A stretch of 11,026 nucleotides of DNA from Planctomycetota bacterium (GTDB taxonomy: Bacteria; Planctomycetota; MHYJ01; JACQXL01; JAVHLO01): positions 1 to 11,026 of the forward strand of contig JAVHLO010000080.1 in NCBI GenBank assembly GCA_031082105.1. The letters run 5' to 3'. Under the pieces are notes generated by a model. That model was not told the DNA's origin and ran no database searches. It saw only the letters and a list, made by a program, of their open reading frames with translations. Position numbers and translations under genes: made by a program. Of this stretch, positions 6,598 to 11,026 are shown one piece after another (position 1 is the first letter of the stretch; every line of letters begins with the position of its first letter).

Positions 6598-6825
6598 CTC
6601 CTTGTTGCGCCGTCGGCCGCCCGCCCTTCTCCGCGTGCAGCGCCGACTTCGTCACCGCGCCAGACGTCACACCGGACAGCTCGCCGATCCGCTTGTTCCT
6701 CAGCGTGCATCCGTCTCTTCAACAGATGCACCGGCAGATCACTGGGTCGACTCCACGATCCTCTGTACCCCTTGTTCAGGATGCTCCCGCGGCTGACCCT
6801 GGTGACGAATGCCAGAATGCCGAGC
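6581..6825 (-). pseudogene. RAYT transposase remnant, C-terminal DnaA-C-like region, frameshifted
   Basis: Two minus-strand frames together resemble the C-terminus of RAYT proteins. The upstream frame reads SILNKGYRGSWSRPSDLPVH then LLKRR (about 6790-6715). It then shifts to CTLRNKRIGELSGVTSGAVT (about 6709-6650) and stops at 6581. The second piece aligns with residues 278-296 of the intact RAYT in this window (SLTNKRIGSAFGVVSDAAS), sharing NKRIG. The first piece aligns with its residues 252-277. No start codon, HUH motif or catalytic Tyr is present and the frame is broken, so this is a decayed fragment, not the end of the neighbouring gene. The upstream limit is approximate. Confidence 0.65.
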
Positions 6826-6934
6826 CTGGATTTCTTCTGCCCCGTCTCCAGGCACTATAGAAAACGCTAGCGATCGTCATCGGCGGCAAGAACAAGCCCC
6901 CATGCGACGCCGCGGCACATCACGTGTCCATTCC

Positions 6935-8179
6935 TCACTCGCCGAGGTCAATCCTCGCGGTAAACATCATCTCGGGGTCCTCCTTCGCGACAACCGATTC
7001 GACCACCGCGGACAGGCTGAGGGCCGGTTTGCCCTGAAATGCTGTCTTGCCGTTGACCGTGACGGTTAAAGGCTTGTTCAAGTCGACGAGCTTGTCGTTG
7101 AGGAAGATCGTGAACCTGCCGACCTCTTCCGTCTTGACTTCAATGACACCCTTGTCCTTGATCGCCGCTTCCAGACGCATCTCGGCTTTCGGCGATTCCA
7201 CGGCGAGCCAGAAGAAGTGTGTGGTGTCGACGGGTTTGCGCTCCGCATTCAGAAATCCCTTCCACACCACGGTGCGCGGCAGGGGGACTCTCGTGAACCG
7301 CGTCATCCACTCGAGCATCTCAACGGTCGCCTCCTGCGGCAGGCTGTGTCCGCCGTCGGGATACTCCTTGTAGAGCATCTTGTAGGAATCGGGCCATCGC
7401 TTCTGAAGCTCTTCCATCCTCTCCTTGAACCTGCGCGCCTTGCCGATGCGGTCGATATCGGTGTCCCTGGCGCCCATGTGGGTGGTCACCGGGGTGTTCA
7501 TGAGGTTTTCGCAGGCGCCGTCGTAGTCGGAGACCGAACACAGTGCCGCCATCGCCGCGAAGCGGTCCGCGCAGGCCGCGCCAAGGCACGAGACGCCGTA
7601 TCCGCCCATCGAGGAACCGTACAGGTAGATCCTGTTCGTATCGATGGAGTACGTGCGCTTGATTTCGTCGATCATGACGGGGATGTACCCGATGCCGGCA
7701 TTGGTGCCCCACGAGGCTTCCATTCCGCTCCAGATTCTCGGGATCGCGATGAGGTCGTACTTCGGCCTCAAGGCTTCCGTCATGGCGATCATGTTCTGCC
7801 AGGCGTCTTCGTTCACCGGAGTACCGCCCCCGCCGTGAAGAACGACAAGGAGCGACATCTTCTTCCCCTTCCGGTTGCCTATGAGCTTATACTTGACGGG
7901 ATGCTCTTTGTCGTGCAGCGTGGACACGTCCTTGCCTTCGTGGGTCCCTTTCGCGAGAAGCAGTTTCCCCGTGAAATTCGCCCACTTGGTGACGTCGGAT
8001 TTCGATATCTTGTCGCGCGCCTTGAGCTTGGCGAGGATGGCCGGCCGGTCGGTGTCACTCGCCTCGACGTACTGGGCTATGAGCTTCTCGATCTCCTTTG
8101 ACTGGGCGAGAACCGTCCGCGCGGACACGCACACGGCCGCCGCGAAGAACACGACGAGCAGCCACCTGATCCGGCCCAT
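6935..8179 (-). CDS. Secreted alpha/beta-hydrolase (esterase/depolymerase-like)
   Basis: This 414-residue protein begins with a classic signal peptide (residues 1-25, cleavage likely after VLA), so it acts outside the cytoplasm. An alpha/beta-hydrolase core follows: oxyanion-type LHGGGG (114-119), nucleophile elbow YGSSMGG with S190 in G-x-S-x-G, acid candidates D239/D241 in GARDTDID, and catalytic H278 in DGGH. The layout resembles LpqC/poly(3-hydroxybutyrate) depolymerase-like esterases and S9-type serine hydrolases. The substrate is not readable. After about residue 300 a strand-rich C-terminal region (VEVK, FTIFLND, LTVTVNG repeats of beta strands) may be an accessory domain. The ATG lies 5 bases after the RAYT stop, with GAGGT at 9-base spacing inside the end of that gene, so the two are probably co-transcribed. 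All three catalytic residues are present. Confidence 0.9.
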   Translation of the reverse strand: MGRIRWLLVVFFAAAVCVSARTVLAQSKEIEKLIAQYVEASDTDRPAILAKLKARDKISKSDVTKWANFTGKLLLAKGTHEGKDVSTLHDKEHPVKYKLIGNRKGKKMSLLVVLHGGGGTPVNEDAWQNMIAMTEALRPKYDLIAIPRIWSGMEASWGTNAGIGYIPVMIDEIKRTYSIDTNRIYLYGSSMGGYGVSCLGAACADRFAAMAALCSVSDYDGACENLMNTPVTTHMGARDTDIDRIGKARRFKERMEELQKRWPDSYKMLYKEYPDGGHSLPQEATVEMLEWMTRFTRVPLPRTVVWKGFLNAERKPVDTTHFFWLAVESPKAEMRLEAAIKDKGVIEVKTEEVGRFTIFLNDKLVDLNKPLTVTVNGKTAFQGKPALSLSAVVESVVAKEDPEMMFTARIDLGE

Positions 8180-8184
8180 TGGAT

Positions 8185-9156
8185 TCAGACCTCGAGTATG
8201 GAGTCCGCAACCCGATCGATCCGTGCCTTGAGCGACGGGTCTCCGGCTGCCAGCTTCTCGACGCGGACGGAGGCCGCGTCCGATACGACGCCGAACGCCG
8301 ACCCGATGCGCTTGTTCGTCAGGGACGTGTGAGTCTTCAGGATGTGCATTGCCACGTCGCGCGCAATGTTCACGACGGCCCGCTTTCTCGTGGCCAGCGA
8401 CACTTTCGTTACCCCGAACTCGCGCGCCACCGCTTTCATCACCAGTCCCCTCGCATCCTCGGCACGAATCCGCTTCTTCGCGGCCGGTTCACTCTTCGCC
8501 CTCGCCGGCGGCTTCCTACCCATGATCCTGTCGCGGATCCACCGTACGAACTTCTCGCTCCCCAGGATCAGCCCGTGCTTCAGGTCGTCGAGTACCGTTC
8601 GCTCGCGACCGCTCCGTGCCAACACACTTTCACGATACGCGGCCCGCTGTCTTGCCAGGTCATCACCGCCGGCGCGCAGGATCTGCTCGCTCTTCACCCA
8701 CTCGTGCGGTTTTTGTTCCTCGACATAGTCTCTGTAACTGCTCCACCTGTAGTCGCCGGCGTCCGGCGCCATGCCCGCGCGGACCGGGTTCAGGTGGATG
8801 TACATCGTCAACCCGATCCAGTACGACTCCTCGCCGACGATGATCGCCTTGAACCGTCCTTCGAAGACGTGTCCGCTCCGGCCATGCCGGCGGTTGTAGT
8901 AGATGCTGTACGCCGTCTGGAGCCACTGGAGTGCGCGCGACAGGTTCGCCTCGCGCGTCCGCAGGAAGAGGTGGTAGTGGTTCGACATCAGGACGAAGGC
9001 GAACACATCCAGCCGGAACTTCTCCTGCGCCCTAGCGAGGCAGGAGAGAAACCGCGCGTAGTCCTCATCCGACGAGAAGACGTCGCCTCGCAGGACTCCT
9101 CTGCTCATGACGTGATACGCCGCCCCGGGGTACTGTATTCGCAATCGTCTGGCCAT
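8185..9156 (-). CDS. RAYT: REP-associated tyrosine (Y1/HUH) transposase with DnaA-C-like tail
   Basis: I start at the ATG giving MARRLRIQYPGAAYHV, the usual RAYT opening, not at the TTG 12 bases upstream; the product is 323 residues. The IS200/IS605-like Y1 domain covers about 1-145, with HUH motif H60-Y61-H62 (SNHYHLFL) and catalytic Tyr candidate Y119 in MYIHLNPVRAG. A basic linker (211-232) leads to a DnaA-C-like helix-turn-helix at about 233-300 (AREFGVTK, ARDVAMHILK, LTNKRIG). RAYTs are single-strand nucleases linked to dissemination of REP palindromes and are usually single-copy domesticated genes. The catalytic residues appear intact. I see no strong ribosome binding site. The gene is followed 5 bases later by the hydrolase and starts only 54 bases from the IS110 left end. 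A related remnant lies at 6581-6825. Confidence 0.93.
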   Translation of the reverse strand: MARRLRIQYPGAAYHVMSRGVLRGDVFSSDEDYARFLSCLARAQEKFRLDVFAFVLMSNHYHLFLRTREANLSRALQWLQTAYSIYYNRRHGRSGHVFEGRFKAIIVGEESYWIGLTMYIHLNPVRAGMAPDAGDYRWSSYRDYVEEQKPHEWVKSEQILRAGGDDLARQRAAYRESVLARSGRERTVLDDLKHGLILGSEKFVRWIRDRIMGRKPPARAKSEPAAKKRIRAEDARGLVMKAVAREFGVTKVSLATRKRAVVNIARDVAMHILKTHTSLTNKRIGSAFGVVSDAASVRVEKLAAGDPSLKARIDRVADSILEV

Positions 9157-9250
9157 GGCGTTCAACAATAACAGGTCTCTGGATGCAAGTCGAGGTAATT
9201 CTACATTCTAGGTCTGATGCTATGAAAGCGCCAGGGGGCAGATGAAAAAG

Positions 9251-9323
9251 TGGCCTCCCTCTCGAGAAGAAGGTATGATTTGAAGTGAGCATTGCTTCAA
9301 CACCTTTTTCCGGAAGGAGGCCA
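9251..9323 (+). ncRNA. 73-nt hairpin leader of the IS110 transposase, bridge RNA candidate
   Basis: Three nested stems make one long hairpin. The outer stem is TGGCCTCC (9251-9258) with GGAGGCCA (9316-9323), perfect 8 bp, followed by a C/A mismatch and three more pairs. The middle stem is GAAGAAGGT (9266-9274) with ACCTTTTTC (9302-9310), 9 pairs with one G-U. The inner stem is TTGAAG (9280-9285) with CTTCAA (9295-9300). IS110-family elements encode a structured bridge RNA in a non-coding end, commonly between left end and transposase. This one is shorter than characterised examples. The 3' arm includes the ribosome binding site, so it may instead or also repress translation. Confidence 0.55.
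9312..9320 (+). promoter_or_regulatory. Strong ribosome binding site, sequestered in the hairpin
   Basis: GGAAGGAGG ends 6 bases before the ATG at 9327, which decides that start over upstream in-frame codons (from 9285). The last five bases pair with CCTCC of the outer stem of the 9251-9323 hairpin, so translation would be low when the leader is folded. Confidence 0.8.
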
Positions 9324-9326
9324 GGC

Positions 9327-10376
9327 ATGCATTATATCGCATGCGATCTGCACAAGCAAGTATGTTCGGTCTGCGTAGTGGACGATGTCGTCAGGGAACA
9401 GGAATATCCTCTTCCGGAGGAGGCGATCGTTCTGGAAGAGGAAATGCGCAGCACAAGGATCGCCCTGGCGCGGTTGCTCAACCGAGTGCGCGAGATCGCG
9501 GGCGAATCCGAGCCGCTGACGGTGGTGGTCGAGACGAATTCGAGCTGGTACTGGTTCGTAGACTACCTGGAACCGTTGGTGGACGAAGTCAAATTGGTTA
9601 ATGCGGAGAAAGCCAAGGCGATCGCTAGCGCGCGGATAAAGACCGACAAGCTCGACGCGAGAGTCCTGGCATGGCTGGCGAGAAACAAGCTGATACCTGA
9701 AGTCTACATTCCACCGAAGGCGTTGCGAGACACGAGAGAGCTTCTGCGATACCGATCGTATCTGGTGAGGACGAGGACGCGGCTGAAGGCGAAGATCCAA
9801 TCGCAGTTGGAGAAGCTGGGGATCTCTCACGAGTTCAGCGATCTATTCGGCAAGGGGGGACGAGAATGGCTCGGGAGGCTCCGCGCAAGAGAGCCGTACA
9901 AGCTGACGATCCTGGGGCTGCTTGACGTAGTGAATGCGGCTGACAGGAAGATTGAAGAGGCCGAGAAGGAGATATTCAACGGCCGGCTCAAGTTGGATAG
10001 GGAGACGGAGCTTCTGAAGACACTCCCCGGATTCGGTGACCTGTTTGCGGGGCACGCGCGACTCGAGATTCTGGACATAAAGAGGTTTGCGGGCCACAAG
10101 AACTTCGTGCGCTATTGCGGTCTGGCGCCGGGTACATACCAGAGCGCAAAGAGGAAGAGAAGAAAGGGACTGGTGAAACAGGCGAATCACTGGCTGAAGT
10201 GGATATACGTGGAAGCGGCGCACCATGCGGCGCGGCATCCGTGTTTTGAGGAGACTTACAGGAGACAGTGCGCGAAGAACGGCAAGGCGGTGGCGAAGTT
10301 GACGGTGGCGAGGAGGCTGGCGATAGCGACGTACTACATGCTGAAGGAAGGGGAAGCTTTCCGAGGCGCCGCATAG
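9327..10376 (+). CDS. IS110-family transposase (DEDD RuvC-like plus serine Tnp domain)
   Basis: This 349-residue protein starts at the ATG behind a strong ribosome binding site. The N-terminal RuvC-like DEDD domain carries D7 (ACDLHK), E69 (VVVETNSSW), D107 and D110 (KTDKLDARVLA). A coiled-coil-like middle (about 135-225) leads to the C-terminal Transposase_20 domain: KTLPGFGDLFA (231-241), DIKRFAGHKNFVRYCGLAPG (250-269), and S273 in YQSAKRK as the candidate nucleophilic serine, then KQANHWLKWIYVEAA. IS110 recombinases excise and integrate a circular element using a bridge RNA that matches donor and target. All expected catalytic residues are present and the frame is intact, so it may be active. 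Only one gene is encoded in the element. The usual helix near GIGP reads GFGD here. Confidence 0.95.
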   Translation: MHYIACDLHKQVCSVCVVDDVVREQEYPLPEEAIVLEEEMRSTRIALARLLNRVREIAGESEPLTVVVETNSSWYWFVDYLEPLVDEVKLVNAEKAKAIASARIKTDKLDARVLAWLARNKLIPEVYIPPKALRDTRELLRYRSYLVRTRTRLKAKIQSQLEKLGISHEFSDLFGKGGREWLGRLRAREPYKLTILGLLDVVNAADRKIEEAEKEIFNGRLKLDRETELLKTLPGFGDLFAGHARLEILDIKRFAGHKNFVRYCGLAPGTYQSAKRKRRKGLVKQANHWLKWIYVEAAHHAARHPCFEETYRRQCAKNGKAVAKLTVARRLAIATYYMLKEGEAFRGAA

Positions 10377-10450
10377 AGCGGTCCTTGTATGGCGGGCTAT
10401 CTCCACGGGGTCATGGGCGCGGCAGCCCCCAGGTCTGATTGAGCAAGCCG

Positions 10451-10478
10451 ACTCGACTCTCATACGAAAGGGTCGAGT
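10451..10478. repeat. 9-bp hairpin just past the IS110 right end
   Basis: ACTCGACTC (10451-10459) pairs with GGGTCGAGT (10470-10478), nine pairs with one T-G, around the loop TCATACGAAA. It lies 12 bases after the right copy of AGGTCTGAT. If the true right end lies further out, this could be part of a 3' bridge RNA of the IS1111 kind. Confidence 0.5.
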
Positions 10479-10894
10479 TCATCCGACAACACCATGAGGA
10501 TGAAATTACTCCAAGAGATGACTGAGCACGTCGCCTCGGTGTTGAAGAAACGCCGGCGGCCAAGCTCCAAGTGAAAGAAAGGCTTGCTGAGACCATGATG
10601 CGGAACAGATGAGCCCAAGAGCTCCTTGCAGCAATGCTGAGTTCCGCTCCCGGAGAAACCCGGCGGCGAATGTGAGAGGAAAGGCGAGGAGGGAGTACGG
10701 CTCGCTTAGTCGCTTCGAGCCTGTGAGGGCTCTTCGCTCCCTCGCTGGCAGCCTAATGAGACTCCAGGCTTGAGTTCTTGGCGAAAGTGCAAGCAAACCT
10801 GGCGTGTGACACTTGTGTATCTTCTCCTCGCGAGACGATTATCCTTGACAAGGACGGCGCTTTCAGAGATGACCCCAGTGGAGTTAAAGGGAAC

Positions 10895-10928
10895 GGAGGC
10901 GGAGCACCACACACCGAGCTCCGCCTCC
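10895..10928. repeat. Perfect 11-bp GC-rich hairpin
   Basis: GGAGGCGGAGC (10895-10905) and GCTCCGCCTCC (10918-10928) pair perfectly around a 12-base loop. On the minus strand it is followed by GTTCCCTTT, a weak U-containing tail, so it could be a terminator for a gene beyond the window edge read leftward. It is the strongest fold in the final 600 bases. Confidence 0.55.
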
Positions 10929-11026
10929 AGAATCCCCGAACGTATCGCACCCATGGAGAGAGGTGCGGGATACGCGTACGTACTTGTGCCCGCCCTGTCA
11001 GCCGCTGTTCACGAGACCGTCTTCAG

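Larger units (their letters stand above)
6382..6934. other. Gene-poor gap with repeats and a transposase relic
   Basis: No intact gene lies between the MerR promoter and the hydrolase stop. The gap contains a 6-bp hairpin (AGCCAG 6448-6453, CTGGCT 6459-6464), two copies of CTTGAATACAGGACT, an 11-bp hairpin at 6567-6597 and the decayed C-terminal part of a RAYT transposase. It looks like an old landing zone for RAYT/REP-type elements. A plus-strand frame at 6509-6796 is antisense to the relic and has no family features. Confidence 0.55.
9210..10439 (+). mobile_element. Probable IS110-family insertion sequence, about 1.23 kb
   Basis: The transposase gene is bracketed by the 9-bp direct repeat AGGTCTGAT at 9210-9218 and 10431-10439, leaving about 108 bases of left and 54 bases of right non-coding sequence. 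IS110 elements lack terminal inverted repeats and insert by a circular intermediate that shares a short core with the target, so a direct repeat at both junctions fits. The length matches the family. Ends are inferred from this repeat only; an IS1111-type arrangement with a longer right flank is possible. Confidence 0.6.
10440..11026. other. Non-coding stretch with hairpins, no gene recognised
   Basis: Beyond the IS110 right end I find no frame with family features. Short minus-strand frames (10411-10596, 10506-10796, 10706-10954) are rich in Ser/Arg/Leu of the kind produced by non-coding sequence. A 26-codon plus frame (10494-10574) is too short to call. Several local hairpins occur, including 10451-10478, GAGCC/GGCTC near 10720-10735 and 10895-10928. 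The stretch could be a structured RNA, an intergenic region or a decayed element. Confidence 0.45.

Noticed and set aside
7217..8101. 294-codon plus-strand open frame over the hydrolase
   Set aside because: It is antisense to a gene with signal peptide and full catalytic triad; not credible as a gene.
8179..9171. 330-codon plus-strand open frame over the RAYT
   Set aside because: It is antisense to a clear Y1 transposase.
10964..11026. GTGCG at 10964 as a group II intron 5' end
   Set aside because: Only the pentamer fits; no domain V hairpin or reverse transcriptase is visible before the window ends.
1..11026. tRNA or rRNA genes
   Set aside because: I scanned for T-arm-like motifs and rRNA-like conserved stretches and saw none convincing.

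Overview
The window looks like accessory-rich chromosome from a GC-rich (roughly 60% by eye) environmental bacterium, probably from an uncultured lineage. Three signs point that way: a MerR-like regulator with an RQTLHNYTVIGLIRE-type helix-turn-helix, several REP-associated tyrosine transposase (RAYT) traces, and multiple families of small intergenic repeats. The PVC, Planctomycetota or Omnitrophota groups are my guess. No rRNA, tRNA or other phylogenetic marker is present, so this placement is inference only.

Positions 235-5806 (minus strand) hold a tight four-gene unit. In transcription order it encodes a membrane-anchored TPR-like protein of 864 residues, a small coiled-coil protein, a soluble histidine kinase without a recognisable sensor domain, and an NtrC-type sigma-54 response regulator. 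The first three genes overlap by 8 and 4 bases. The kinase and regulator are separated by 118 bases packed with a 12-bp inverted repeat and a degenerate tandem repeat. The natural reading is a signalling operon in which the kinase phosphorylates the regulator and sigma-54 promoters elsewhere respond. The coiled-coil protein and the soluble FleS/FlgS-like kinase recall flagellar two-component clusters, but this is not proven. A palindromic dispersed repeat lies in frame inside the kinase gene.

Positions 5807-6934 hold an intergenic segment with two repeat types, a small stand-alone MerR-type regulator (5998-6288, minus) with a perfect-consensus promoter embedded in nested AT-rich dyads, and a 0.6-kb gap. 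The gap contains two copies of a 15-mer, an 11-bp hairpin and the frameshifted C-terminal remnant of a RAYT transposase.

Positions 6935-9156 (minus) hold an intact RAYT followed after 5 bases by a secreted alpha/beta-hydrolase, so the hydrolase may now be transcribed from the transposase promoter.

Positions 9210-10439 look like a complete IS110-family element. A DEDD/serine transposase (9327-10376) is preceded by a strong 73-nt hairpin that buries its ribosome binding site, and the unit is bracketed by a 9-bp direct repeat. From 10440 to the end I find no credible gene, only hairpins.

I see no clear new defence or metabolic system. The most interesting signals are the in-frame palindromic repeat with compensated arms, the structured leader of the IS110 transposase (possible bridge RNA), the MerR operator and the RAYT relic.
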